From assembly GCF_024323335.1 (NCBI RefSeq), contig NC_066581.1, positions 300,949,536 to 301,013,535 of the forward strand: a stretch of 64,000 bases of DNA, given 5' to 3'. Positions 35,231 through 48,000 of this stretch are shown piece by piece (the first letter of the stretch is position 1; each line of letters begins with the position of its first letter). The notes under the pieces are model-generated. The model made no database searches, had not been told where the DNA came from, and worked only from the letters and a program-made list of their open reading frames with translations. A program made the position numbers and the translations under genes. The stretch is from Lathyrus oleraceus. Taxonomy: Eukaryota > Streptophyta > Magnoliopsida > Fabales > Fabaceae.

Positions 35231-38200
35231 TTATTCTGGACAATTTTCAATTTTTAAGTGTTTCAGAATGAATGAGAATCTATCTTCAGTGAAGGGTTTT
35301 GTAAAGATATCAGTCCATTGATGGTTTGTATCTATGAATTTTAAAGATATTACCCCTTTTTGAACATAGTCTCTTATAAAATGATGTTTTATTTCTATGT
35401 GCTTAGCTCTGGAGTGCAAGATAGGGTTCTTACTTAAACATATGACAGCAGTATTATCACAGAAAATAGGAACGTTACTCTCAAATATCTGAAGATATTC
35501 TAGTTGATTTTTCATCCATATCATCTGAGTAGTGTATAGTGAAGTTGATATATATTCTGCTTTTGCAGTAGACAGAGCGATGGTTGACTGTCTTTTGCTA
35601 GCCCAAGATATGAGATTGCTTCCCAAGAACTGACAGTTCCCAGATGTGCTTTTACGTTCCATTATGTCCCCTACATAATCTGCATCACAATATCCAGAAA
35701 GCTTATACTCTAATGTTTTCTCATACATCAGGCCAAGGTTAGGAGTTCCTTTTAGATACCTTAGGATTCTTTTAACAATTGTTAAATGAGATTCCCTTGG
35801 ATCTGATTGGAATCTGGCACAAAGACATACACTAAAGAGAATGTCAGGACGAGTAGCAGTCAGATAGAGGAGAGAGCCTATCATATAACGATAGAGCTTC
35901 TGGCAAACCTTTTGACTAGCTTATTCTTTCTCTAGAATGCATGTTGGATGCATGGGTGTCTTTGCAGGTTTGCATTCTTCCATTTCGAATTTCTTCAGAA
36001 TGTCTTTTATGTATTTACTTTGATATACATAAGTAGCTTCTGAAGCTTGATTGATTTGAATTCCCAGAAAGAACATTAGTTCTTGCATCAAACTCATTTC
36101 AAATTTTGCCTGCATTAACTCAGAGAATTCTTGACATACAAAGGGGTTATCTGAACCAAAAACTATATCATCAACATATATCTGACATATCATGATATCA
36201 TTTCTAATGTTTTTACAGAAGAGTGTAGAGTCAACCTTTCCTCTAATAAAGTCATGTTCAAGAAGAAAGTTGCTTAGTCTTTCATACCAAGCTCTAGGAG
36301 CTTGTTTTAGACCATATAATGATTTTTTTTAGTTTAAAAACATGTTTTGGACATTTAGAGTTTTCAAAACCTGGGGGTTGATGAACATACACTTCTTCTG
36401 ATATATAACCATTAAGAAATGCGCTCTTGACATCCATCTGATATAATTTGATGGAGTGATTTACAGCAAATGAAACAAGTAAACGAATGGATTCTAACCT
36501 GGCGGCTAGAGAAAAGGTTTCATTATAGTCAATGCCTTCTTGTTGACTGTAACCTTGTGCCACCAGTCGTGCTTTGTTTCTGACTACTTCTCCCTTTTCA
36601 TTCAACTTATTTCTGAATACCCATCTTGTTCCAATAATATGAGTTCCTTTAGGCTTTAGGACAAGATCCCAGACGTCATTCTTTGAGAATCGATCCACTT
36701 CTTCTTTCATTACCAGAACCCAGTCATTGTCTTGAAGTGCCTCATCACAGGAAGTAGGCTCAATCAAAGATACTAGTCCCAAAGGAGTTTCTTCAGATAC
36801 TTCGAATGTTGACCTTGTTCTGACAGGTTCATCCTTGTTTCCCAGAATCAAATCTTCAGAGATGTTTGGGCGATTTCTTGATCTTTTATGGATAATTGAG
36901 ATTTCGGTTGTTTTTGGATTGAGTTTCTCAGCTTCTTCTAATGCTTTAGTCTTTTCGTCAGAACCTGCAAGAGTTATCTCCAAATTTGCAAGTTTCTTAA
37001 CTAGCTTTGACTTTTCAGGGTCAAGCTTATCATCAAATCTAACATGTATTGATTCTTCCAAAATTTTGGTTTTTGTGTTGTATACTCTGTAGCCTTTAGA
37101 TAGTTCTGAGTATCCTAACATAATGCCTTTTTGTGCTTTTTAATCAAACTTATTCAGATGTTCTTTAGTATTAAGAATAAAACATGAGCATCCAAAAGGA
37201 TGGAAATAAGAAATGTTGGGTTTTCTTCCCTTACACAGTTCATAGAGAGTCTTCTCCATAATAGGTCTTACAGAGATTCTATTCTGAATATAACACGTTG
37301 TATTTACTGCTTCAGCCCAAAAGTGCTTAGCCACATTTGTTTCATTGATCATGGTTCTGGCCATTTCTTGGAGTGTCATACTCTTCCTCTCTATAACTCC
37401 ATTCTATTGTGGAGTTCTAGGACAGGAGAAATCATGGGATATTCCATTAGAATCAAACAGTTCTTCAAAGAACTTATTTTCGAATTGGCCACCATGATCA
37501 CTTCTGACTCTGATGATTTTAGAGTCAAATTCGTTTTGCACTTTAGAACAGAAGCTAGTGAATACAGAGTGAGACTCTTGTACTTTACAAACTTTACCCA
37601 TGTCCAGCGACTAAAATCATCAACAATGGCCAGTCCATACTTCTTTCCATTGACTGACGCTGTCTTAACAAGTCCAAAAAGGTCAATGTGAAGAAGTTCC
37701 AGAGGCTTAGAGGTGGAAACAACATTTTTCTTTTTAAAAGATGTTTTAGAAAATTTTCCTTTCTGACACGCCTCACACAGAGCATCTAAAGAAAACTTCG
37801 GCTTAGGTAGACCTCTGACTAACTCGAGTTTATTTAGCTGAAAGAGTTTTCTCATGCTAATATGGCCCAAGCATCTATGCCATACCCATTGCTCTTCGTG
37901 TTCAGACATCAAACATTTTACATTTTGATCTTTTAGATCTGAAAGATTTATTTTGTAATTTTTGTTTTTCCTCTTGTCTGTAAAAAGAAATGTTCCATTG
38001 TTCTGATTGATTGCTTTACATGTTTTTTAATTGAAGATTATATCATAACTGTTATCACTTAATTGGCTTATTGATAACAAGTTATGCATTAATTCTATTA
38101 CAAATAGAACATCAGATATAGAGGGAAGAGATCCATTACCAATAGTTCCGGAGCCTCTGATTCTTCCTTTCTAATTTCCTCTGAAACCTACGAAGTCAGC

Positions 38201-38300
38201 ATTTTTAAGTTCCAAGCTTTGGAACATATTCTTTCTTCCCGTCATGTGTCGCGAGCATCCAGAGTCCAGGTACCATGATTGGTGTCTTAACTCTACTGTA
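35231..38300 (-). pseudogene. Copia pol: protease, integrase, RT, RNase H
   Basis: In order on minus: aspartic protease WYLDSGCSRHMTG (about 38275-38237), GAG-pre-integrase zinc finger (WVWHRCLGHISMRKLFQL ... CEACQKGK), integrase core (LLHIDLFGLV, RVRSDHGGQFEN, then MTLQEMARTMINET), post-integrase spacer, RT (ARLVAQGYSQQEGIDY, MDVKSAFLNG, IYVDDIVFGS) and RNase H (GYCDADYVGD, STAKAEYIS, HIEIKHHFIRD), ending in a stop at 35231. Frame breaks lie near 37600 (integrase), 37390 (TAG in place of Gln in the PQ.NG motif), 37140, 36310-36330 (homopolymer T run in RT) and 35920. YVDD is intact, but no continuous polyprotein can be made. Confidence 0.93.
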
Positions 38301-40012
38301 TAAGATACCTGCAACATGAATAATCTTATCCTTTGGTACCCAGGATCTTTTGGGTCCTTTGTGATTAGTTTTCCCAGAGTTTCTTAAGAGTTTGGGTTTT
38401 CTAGCATTAGTAAAACGTTGTGCTTGTGCATGTGTGTAATGATAAGAAAATGGGGATTTAGGTTTTTCAACTGTAGAAGATTTATCTTCACTAGGATCAT
38501 ATATTATTCCTCTTTTGTTATTCTGACTTACTCCATAAATCATGGAAGCCATTCTGCTTCTTTCTATCCCATTTTTCAGAAACTTTTGAAAATGTTTTTC
38601 ATATTTATATATCATTGTGTTGGAAGTTTGTAGGGCTTGAGATAAAGCTTCTTTAAGTTTTAGACATTTTTTATTTGTGGAGTCTCTTTCTTTTGTCAGA
38701 GAAAGATTATCATTCTTTAATTCCGAAACTGTTATCTCAAGCTTATCACATTCTTCGATGGTTTCTTCAAGGACCCTTTTTAGTGCTTTAAATTTTTGTT
38801 TAAGTTTCTGATATGAGTTTAAAGATTCAGAAAGGCATGATTCAAGGTTAGAGCGAGAAAGGTCAGAAAATACCTCTTCAGGATCAGACTCTCCATCTGA
38901 TGAGTTTCTAGAAGTGGTAGCCATGAATGCAACATTTGCCTATTCTTCAGAGTCTGATTCAGAGGAATCAGATTCAGTGTCGTCTCAAGTGGCCATGAGT
39001 CTCTTCTTGGTTTTAAAGGAGTTTTTCTTGAAACTTTCTCTCCTAGAGCTTTCTTTCTTAAGCTTTGGGCATTCGTTTCTGTAATGACCTGTTTCCTTAC
39101 ATTCATAGCATGTTACCTCTTTGTTTGATTTGCTTCTGGAAGTTGATTCTGAGCGATCTCCCTTGGGTCGGGTCTCCTGAAGTTGTCATTCCTTTTTCTC
39201 CAGAGTTTTTTTACTCTTATGGTCAAAAGGGATAACTCTTCTTCATCGTCAGAGTCTTCCTTTTCAGGGTCGCCATTGTCTTCTTCTTCAGCTTGAAGGG
39301 CTTTGTTCCTTTCTGGTTTCCGTCTCTCAGATCTGGATTTCAGGGCTACAGATTTATTCTTCTTTTGAGGCTCATCTTCCTCAATTTCTATCTCGTGACT
39401 TCTGAGGGAGCTAACGAGTTCTTCAAGGCTTATGTTGCTCAGATTCTTTGATAATTTTAATGTGGTGACCATGGGTCTCCATTTCTTCGGTAAGCTTCTG
39501 ACGATCTTTTTGACACGATCTGTAGTTGTGTAGCCTTTATCCAGAACCTTAAGTCCTGTAATTAAAGTTTGAAATCTAGAAAAAATTACCTCTATAGCTT
39601 CATCGTCCTCCATCTTGAAAGATTCGTACTTCTGAATTAGAGCCATAGTCTTTGTCTTTTTGACTTGTGAATTTACTTCGTGATTCATCCTCGGATAGTC
39701 AAGTATTTCTTTAGTAATTTCTCTGTTGGTGATCTTTTCATACTCATTGTAGGAAATGGCATTCGGCAGTATCGTTATGGCTTTTTGATGGTTCCTGAAG
39801 TCACGCTTCTGATCATCTGTCATCTTGTTTCTAGAAATAGCAATACCAGCATCAGATACAGGAGGTGTGTAGCCAATAGTAACTATATCCCATAGATCAG
39901 CATCATAACCCATAAAGAAACTTTTGATTCTGTCTTTCCAATAATCAATTTTTTCTCCACCAAAGATTGAAGGTTTAGCATTGTAACTATCTCTTTCATT
40001 GGTGTTGGCCAT
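38205..40012 (-). pseudogene. Copia gag of the SIRE-like element
   Basis: ATG at 40012 (MANTNERDSYNAKPSIFGGE) opens 299 codons with typical UBN2/gag features (YWKDRIKSFFMGYDADLWDI, RSLPKKWRPMVTTLKLSKNL), ending in a stop at 39113. The CCHC zinc knuckle (CYECKETGHYRNEC, 39069-39110) is in a different frame, so there is a frameshift just before it. Two further stops follow (near 38985 and 38935). The downstream 239-codon frame is a long coiled coil (KLKQKFKALKRVLEETIEEC...). The end of this frame overlaps the protease region in a different register. Confidence 0.9.
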
Positions 40013-40077
40013 AGTGTTTTTCTCACGCTGGATCTCTCTACACTATTAAGTGTTTGATTAGAAAATCAATAACAGAA

Positions 40078-40093
40078 CCAGGCTCTGATACCA
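40078..40093 (-). other. Primer binding site of the SIRE-like element
   Basis: Minus strand TGGTATCAGAGCCTGG, 2 nt from the 5' LTR, complementary to the 3' end of initiator tRNA-Met. Confidence 0.9.
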
Positions 40094-40095
40094 AT

Positions 40096-41127
40096 TGAAG
40101 GTAGAGAAAAACAAGAAAGGGGGGTTTGAATTGTTTTAACGATAAAAAAAACTTTTGGAAATGAGACACGCACTGAAACAAATAATATCAACACTGAATT
40201 TTATACTGGTTCGCTTGAAATTCAAAGTTACTCCAGTCCATCCGGCCAAGGTGATTTCGCCTTCAAAAAGGACTTAATCCACTAATCTTGAAATATTACA
40301 CAAACAATAGTCTAAGAGAATAAAGATCTCTTAGCCCTCTCAAGTACACAGACTTCACAAGTCACTTGAGGAGAGTTTCAATAAATAAATAGAATAACAG
40401 TAATGCTTAGTGCTTCTAGGTAAGCAGAAATTACACAAGGTAAAAGCAAAAGAGTTGTTCACACGATAGAGCAGAAGCTCGTGTGAGAAGGAGAATGAAT
40501 AATGGATGTGATAGTAATGTTGTATTCTCGTGTGTTTTCGTTGTCTTCTTAGTGAGGCGTTCCATCCTTTATATAGGAGTGATGAGAAGACCATTGAGTG
40601 TTTGAATGTCAGAATCTTTGGCAATGATGGATGATTAATGTCATTAATCTCTATGTTCTTTCCAAAGCAGTTTTGTGGCACCATAAATTTCTTCCTGAAC
40701 TAGATTCTTTCCATAAGTGAAATTCTTCATAGCTAAGTATTCTGAATCAGCGGGTTCGAACATCAGAGTCTCTATTCAGCAAGTGTTTTGTTTCTTCAGA
40801 TAAATGCTTATTGCTGATTGTCTTCAGAGTTTCTTCTGATTGATCGGAGCGCAAGGCTTCAGATCCTAGAGTGTGTTCTTCCGCTTCAGAGTGTTTGATG
40901 TCGCTTGTTGAGTTTACGCTTTCTCTAATCAGGGTCACAACTTCTGCTTGTGTATCTTCTAAGTGGTATCTCAGAACTTGTATTTGTATCTAATGAATGT
41001 CTATCTGAGTATGTTGATTAGAGTCCTGCACACTTAGATAAATTTTGTTAGGGTACCATTTTTGTTTCATCCTTTGTTATCATCAAAATCTTAGAGATAC
41101 ATTGTAGAAACTAGATTTGTTCTCACA
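40096..41127 (-). repeat. 5' LTR of the SIRE-like element
   Basis: 1032 bp, uninterrupted version of the LTR at 30342-31945, ending TCTCACA at the CCTTC target duplication. It has a TATA motif at about 40568-40575. Confidence 0.93.
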
Positions 41128-41132
41128 CCTTC

Positions 41133-42480
41133 CCCCTTGGAGTTGTAAAAGCCAAAGCTGGTGGGGGTAAATGTGTTTGAAGAATTAAAAAGCTCAAGAG
41201 AAATTTTTGAAATTTTTGTCATTGACAATTTGTCAAAGAATGATTGGTGAAAATCAATTGTTGAATTTTTAGAAAATGCGACAGAAACGATAGATCGAAA
41301 AACCTAATACAAGGCATTAAGTTTTGTGATCACTGGGAACAAATTATTTTAAAAGACGGTTGAAGGAATCTTGCTTAAATTCCTTGGTGAGAGTGAAACT
41401 TATTTGGCAATTTTTTATGTCCATAGTATATCGTGTGGAACTCATCAAGCATGTCACAAGATGAAATGGTTTTTATTTTGACAAGGTTTGTATTGGCAAA
41501 CTATGTTGAAAGATTGTATAGAATTTTCCAAAGGTTTTCAGGAATGTCAGAAACTTGCAGGTATTCAACATGTTCCTGCAAGTGAGTTGCATTCGATTGT
41601 CAAATGGGTAGAAGATTTAATTGGTGAAATTCTACCCACATCATCCAAGGGTCGTAGGTACATTTTGGTTATTATTATAGATTATTTTACCAAATTGGTA
41701 GAAGTTGTTCCCTTGATCAATGTTGATCAGTAAATAGTAATTAATTTCATTCAAAAACACATTATTTATAGGTTTGGAAATCTTGAAAATTTAATCACTG
41801 GCCAAGGTACAGTTTTCACTAGTCGAAAAATGGTTGAATTTGCTTCGGATAGAGGAATCAAACTTTTAACATCTACCCCTTACTATGCTTATGCAAATGG
41901 CCAGGTAGAAGCAGTCAACAAAATTGTAATAAGCCTAATTAAGAGACATGTGGGACAAAATCCAAGAAATTGGCATAACATTTTAGATCAAGTATTATGG
42001 GCTTTTCGAAATTCCCATAAAGAAGCAATTAATTGCACTTCATTCTGATTAACATTAGCCATGATGCAGTCTTACATGTCAAAGTTTATTTACAATCAAC
42101 TAGAATTCAAAGGCAAGTTAAAACTCCTTCTAACCATTATTAAAACATGATGTTAGATGAATCGGTTGATTTAGATAAGTAAATATTAGTTGCCTTAAAT
42201 ATTCTCATAAGACAAAAAGAATGAATAACTAAGGTCTACAATAAGAAAATCAAGTTGAAGCCTTTACAATTGGTGATTAAGTTTGGAAAGTTATTTTATG
42301 GATCGAAATGATAGGAATTTATGTAAATGCTCACCAAATTAGGAAGGCACATTTCAAATTAGCCAAATGTTTTCAAATAATGCATATGAAGTTGAAGAAT
42401 TGACATCTAAAGGTCAAATTTTGAGAATAATTGGCTAGTATATAAAAAGATACAATCATATGTTACAAGAGATCTGAATA
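41133..42480 (+). pseudogene. Gypsy integrase of the split Tat element
   Basis: Continuation of the pol interrupted at 30341. It contains the integrase zinc-binding remnant (CIEFSKGFQECQKLAG), the core (GRRYILVIIIDYFTKLVEVV) and the C-terminal DDE part (TSTPYYAYANGQVEAVNK, WHNILDQVLWAFRNS). The Glu position (QVEAVN) is present. Stops occur after LINVDQ and NCTSF, and several more after 42050, where the pol C-terminus decays into unrecognisable frames. Confidence 0.85.
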
Positions 42481-45020
42481 ATGGAAGAACAATATATAGG
42501 CAATAAAGATGTCAAAATGGAATTACAATTAAAAAGTGCCAAAATGGAAAATTGCCATTAATGTAGTTATACAATAGGAAATCCGAGTTGAAAACTCAAA
42601 GAGGAAAGTTAGTCTTAATCTTTTCAAGACATTTCTTTGCAAGTCTGATTTTTGTGTTGATCATGGATTCTTCAACCTCCAGAGTTTGAACTTTTTCATC
42701 CAACACATAAGTAACACCTATATATTAAAGACCAATGTTGGCTTCCTGGAGCAATTTTTCTTCCACATAAGCTAGTTTTGAGGTTTTAATCTCAGTTTTC
42801 TTTTGTTTCGCTTCTTCAATCTTTTGTTGTAGCTCATCCACCTGTTGCATTCAGTTTGAAATGTCTTTAGTATACATTGTTACTCGATCCTTATCCTTTT
42901 TAGACTGTGACTCTAGTTCACTTATTCGACCTTGAAATTTAGCAATTATGGTCCATTGTTGGGACTTTGTGTTATTCTTTTTTTTAGTTTGCTGACAAAC
43001 TTTTTCTTCATTTTTAAATTCTGAGAAGTTTAGTCCAGGAATGGTTCAAAACAAGGATAAAGTCAATAGTGGAATCAGGTAAATTTGTACCATTAATGTT
43101 TTTCAACAAGGCTTTGATATCAGAGACATCAAAAGGGTTCTCTTCAATGGTCTGGAAAAGATCCACATCGAAAATCTTTGCTTTCAGTTGTTGAACCAAC
43201 AATGCAGCAGAGTCCTAGACGACTCATTTCCTAAAGTGGTCGAAGAGCTTAGAGATTTTTCAACTGAAATACATCGACTTCTTATAAGCTTCTTCGAGGC
43301 CCCTACAAATTTATTCTCTTTTATAGCCTTTAATTCTTCTCGGCTGAGAGAAGTGCCAGAAGTTTTGGATGAAGAATCCTCAAGTTGAGGATGAATAATG
43401 ATGGCTATAATCAAAAAGAGCGTCTCAATAACTGATGGTGAATTTGTGAATTATGAACAACTTGTGGTTGTTCTTTTTTGATAACAGCATATTGAGATTT
43501 TATTTGGTTTGGATCCTCTTGGGTTCGATCAACATTTTGGTCCTTTTGTGCTTGGCCAACATGCTTTTGGTCTTCTGGCATTGGAGTATTGTCATCTAGA
43601 CCAGTGGCCTGTCGTTCAAGGTCTGGACTTTCTATACTAATCAAATGTTGTTTAGGATATTGATCATTAGATATTTCCTCTAGTTTCTCAATGATTATTT
43701 TCTCGATTGGTTTGTTAATAGTTGGTTGTTGTGATGGCGAGTTTGCCAAGGCATCATAAAAATCTAAGGTAGTGTTGGTTGGAGGGGGAGTAACTGAAAG
43801 ACGATTCTCCTATTAAGAAGATAAAAATTTACTAACATTATGATCTGTTTGATATATATAATGGAAAGAAAATGCGAATAAAACTCAAAGTACCTTAGGC
43901 ATTTTTTGGTCAGAGCTTGAATCCTCACTCTCTGATTATTCATTAGGTATAGGTTGTCATTGTCGAGTTATTTTCCTTTGAGTCAGTTGAGGACTTTCAT
44001 CTTTCTCTTCTTCATCCTCAATATTGATGGTGAGTTTACTTCTTGATTTCTTTAGTGGAATGTCCTTAGGAGCATAAGTCTTTTTCTTTTATCAAAGTTC
44101 TGAGTTTTCAACAACAATCTTTTTCTTTTTTACTTGACGAGGATCTGAGGCCTTAGCATCATCTTGCCACACACTCTAATATTTGGGAGGAAAGGGTCTA
44201 GGAGAAACCTTATCACTTTATTCAGAACCATCACTCCCATCATTTTCATTGTCTTCATTGTTTTTGTCTTGAATTCTCAGTTAGACTAAGATGTTTAGAT
44301 TATGAGTACATGGAATAAATTGTTGAAAGAAATAAAAGATATTAATAAAGGTTTAAGTTTAGCCTAAACCTATGTTTTTTCACTACCAAAAGAGAAATGA
44401 ACTTTTTTCCTTGCCTTATTTTGACTTGGAGTAGTAATAGTGGAACCACTTCCTATTTTTCGTTTCTAAAAAAAATAAGAAAAAGGATAAAGAAAAACCT
44501 ATTGTCATAAAAGAGAACAAATGTTTAGAAAATGTACTTGTTTTAATTCTTTTGGTTAGTTGGATTCTTCATTGTCATCAACTGCTTCAACCTTCTTCTT
44601 TTTCGACCCTTTTGGAGCTCGAGCTCGAGCTACAAAATGTTGACACAAGTAAATAATATGAACATAAAAGTAGAGCTAGTGGGTTTTACGAGTCCTTGTA
44701 TCTCACCTTCTTGGAAGGTGGATATGATTCATACATGTTAAAGATCAACCCTTATAGGGCCTCTACAATTGTGTATATTATATTTAGTACAAACTACTTT
44801 TGGGCGGGTTTTCCAAATTCATTTTGAATGGATGGTAAAGACCTAAAATAGTACCATTTTGGAAATGGTATCTCAAAAGTTAAGCTAAATTCACAAGTTG
44901 ATAAGGGTGGAAATTTGAGAAGGTGAAATTCCAAAGCAAAATCATATATATTTTTAAGAAGGAAAGTTTGTTTAGGATTATACATAGTTTCGAAGTAACT
45001 TTGAAAATCCTGAATCTCCT

Positions 45021-48000
45021 TGTAAGACCCCAATTTTGGCCCTAAAGATCCCTCATGGCCCATATCATATCATATCATGGCCTCAAGGATCATTGCATGC
45101 CCTAGCTTCCCTCATAGTGGGTGGGTTACCTTGTGAGTGTGGTTCTTGATCACCAAGCATGTTTTGCATTTGTATATCTTTGCTTTTCATATGTTTACTA
45201 ACCAAAAGTACAAAAATATTGTCATCTAACCATGTTACTTGCAGCTGAAGCAATCTACAGTCAAAACAGTCAAAGTCAGTCATTGCAGTGGATGGTGGCC
45301 ATTCTTGCAGAATTTGGGCACCATGATCATTCATAAAGAGTTCATATGAGTGGTTTCATCCTTGGAAATCAAGATATCAAGGGATTAGGGCTTGGAATTC
45401 ATCAGAACATGGTTCAGTCAAGCAAAACCCTAATAAAGTCAACTGAAGTCAACCTTGGTCAACTGTCCATTTAATCAGTGATTTGATGGTGGGAATTGGT
45501 CTGAGAGGTCTCATTCATGTCCATATAAGCCTCATACAACATGTCAAGCATCCACAGTGAAGAAAATAAAGTCAGACAAGAAATTTCCAAAAATAGAAAG
45601 TTGACCTGTAATTGGAATTTGCCAAAAATGGAAACTTCTTGATCCTCAACTTACATCATCATACAAGCTTCAAATGAATTTTTGCCCAACATGAAAGTTG
45701 AAGATCTTGTTCTCCCATTTCCAAAAAGTCCAAGAATACTCAATTCCCATGTATGGTTGGCAAGTTATGATCAAATCATTCTCAAAAATTTTTGAACTTC
45801 AAAAGGCCATATCTTCCAAACCATTTGGCCAAATTGGGTGGGGTTTTTTGATACAAGTCACATTTGATGCCCTCTTTCCAAATTTGTCATCACAATTCAC
45901 CAAAAGTTTACCAATCAAAATGGCATTTTTGAACTAGCATGAATTAATTCAAGTGAGGTGAAAAAGTGAGTTTCCAAAATAACCATTTCCAACAACTTTT
46001 GCCAATTGAGAATGTTCAGAAAACTCATTTGGAATATGTTTGAGGCCCAATTCGCAGCTTTTGACTCATGCACCATGCAACTTAAGTGAATTTGGTCAAT
46101 TAGCAAAAACACACTTCATTAGCAATTTTGATTACCATTTCAATTAACCAGCTAATGCAAAACCTTAATCACAGTATATATGTCATTTTTCTGCTGAAAC
46201 AAAGCCCTAGCAGCCACAACATCAAAAACAAAAAACTCATTTCTCTCAAAGACACCATTTCTTCATTTTGCATTTTCTGCCAAAACTCAAGAGAACTCGA
46301 GCTAGGGTTTAGTTGCTTCATCACTCATCACCATTTTGAGCTCATTGCAAGTGGTAAATCTCGACTGTAAAGCCATTACCAAGCACTGCTACATCAATAC
46401 TCATCCATGGCAGATTTGGTTTTGAGCTGGAATCAACATTGTTGAGCTTAAAGTCTTCAAGCACTCATCATTTGGAACTCAAAGCAACATCTGTTTCATC
46501 ACAAAACAACCAAACAACACCTGAATCGACACTGCTTTGCAGATTTGGTGAGTTTTCGATTTTCACTATTTACAAAACCATGATATGCATTAGATAGATC
46601 TCCTTGCCATGAACATGATGAACTTTGAATCCATGAAAATGGTTGAGTATTTACCAAGTTATGCTGAAATGAAATTTGGTGTTCAAACATGTTTTTGTTC
46701 GATTCATCTTTGTTAACATGTTTTAATGAAAATGAATGCTATATTCTTGATGTACTTGGTCTGCTGATTAGAATGATGTATCTGATTTCCAAAACTGTGA
46801 CAAAAAATTTTCCACGAGTTGTTGATGAAGATGATGAACACTGTAGCTAACCGAAACCCTAATTCCTCATTTGCCCAGAATTTGAATGGAACGTGTTTTG
46901 CATGCTTGTACTGTTCCATTGCACATGAGCCAATAGCCATTTGCCACGCATATGTTCAATACGCCGCGTTTCATTAAAATGTTCAAATAATTACCACAAT
47001 GCCACTGCCGGATTAAATGTTTATTTAAATCATTTTATTTTGTTATTTTATTTCATTTTGATCTCCAAACTTCCAAAAATCATAGAGCCTTCATTTTTGA
47101 TCCAAAATTAATGAGACTTTTTGCAAATTGTTCATCATAATCTCTAGTTTTTTATCATATATTTTCCAGAATTTTTGCATGAGTGAATTTTAAATGGTGC
47201 TAGGGTTCATGACATGTGCTCATTTTTTGTACACTTTGCCAAATCAATTGTGAAATGATGATGCTTTATCCAATGGCTTCCAAATTTTTTGTGCTTAAAC
47301 AAGACACATTCATGGTGATTTTGGTGTGGAGTTTGTGAATTTATCATTGCTGGTTTGTGAGTTATGATTTTTTGAATTAGGGTGTGACAATTTGTGTCAC
47401 ACCATTGATGTGCAACTTCATGATTTTCATTACCATGCTTCTTGAACTCAAATTGGCTTGAATTTTTGCATGAATGTACTTGTGGATGTCTAGTTTACAT
47501 TTGATTTTTCTTGGAATTATTTGTGGGATTTCCTAATTGTTTGAGATTTTCTCCCCTGTTTAGTCATATGTTGACTTTTTGTGACACATGTTCCCATTTC
47601 ATTTATGAAATTCTCATACTTAATTGGATGAACATGAAATTTGACATGTGATTAGTAGACATCTTAAGGTTTCTCATGGTTTTGATCCCATTCATTTCTC
47701 ATATGTTGTCACTGATTTATGATTTATTCAAGTTGGTACATGTTTGGTTGACTTCTTTGAGCATGCTTAAACTTGCCTTGCCTTTCTAATTTTCATTGAC
47801 CAACTTCCCTTGATCCAAATGAGCTGAAATTTGATATGCATATCATGTTATGGATTATGTTTGATCATGAATTATTTGATGATTTATTGAAATGTTTATG
47901 ATTGGTTTTGAGTTAAGTCTTGCTGTTGACTTCTATGAGCTTCCATATGCCATGCTTTGACCTAATTTGATCATGAAATCATGATGGTGAATGATATGAA

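Larger units (their letters stand above)
30342..41127 (-). mobile_element. SIRE/Maximus-like Ty1/Copia retrotransposon, full length but decayed
   Basis: A 10.8-kb insertion with LTRs 30342-31945 (3') and 40096-41127 (5'), TGAAGG...TCACA ends and a perfect 5-bp target duplication CCTTC (30337-30341 and 41128-41132). On minus: PBS TGGTATCAGAGCCTGG next to the 5' LTR, gag, protease, integrase, RT, RNase H, then a long third frame before the polypurine tract TAAAAAAGGGGGAGAT. A large gag with coiled coil and an extra frame after pol are features of the SIRE/Maximus clade; the clade name is inferred from architecture. Multiple stops and frameshifts make it non-autonomous. Confidence 0.93.

Noticed and set aside
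37200..37691. 163-codon plus-strand frame
   Set aside because: Antisense of Copia integrase; minus-strand motifs (RVRSDHGGQFEN, MTLQEMARTMINET) explain the region.
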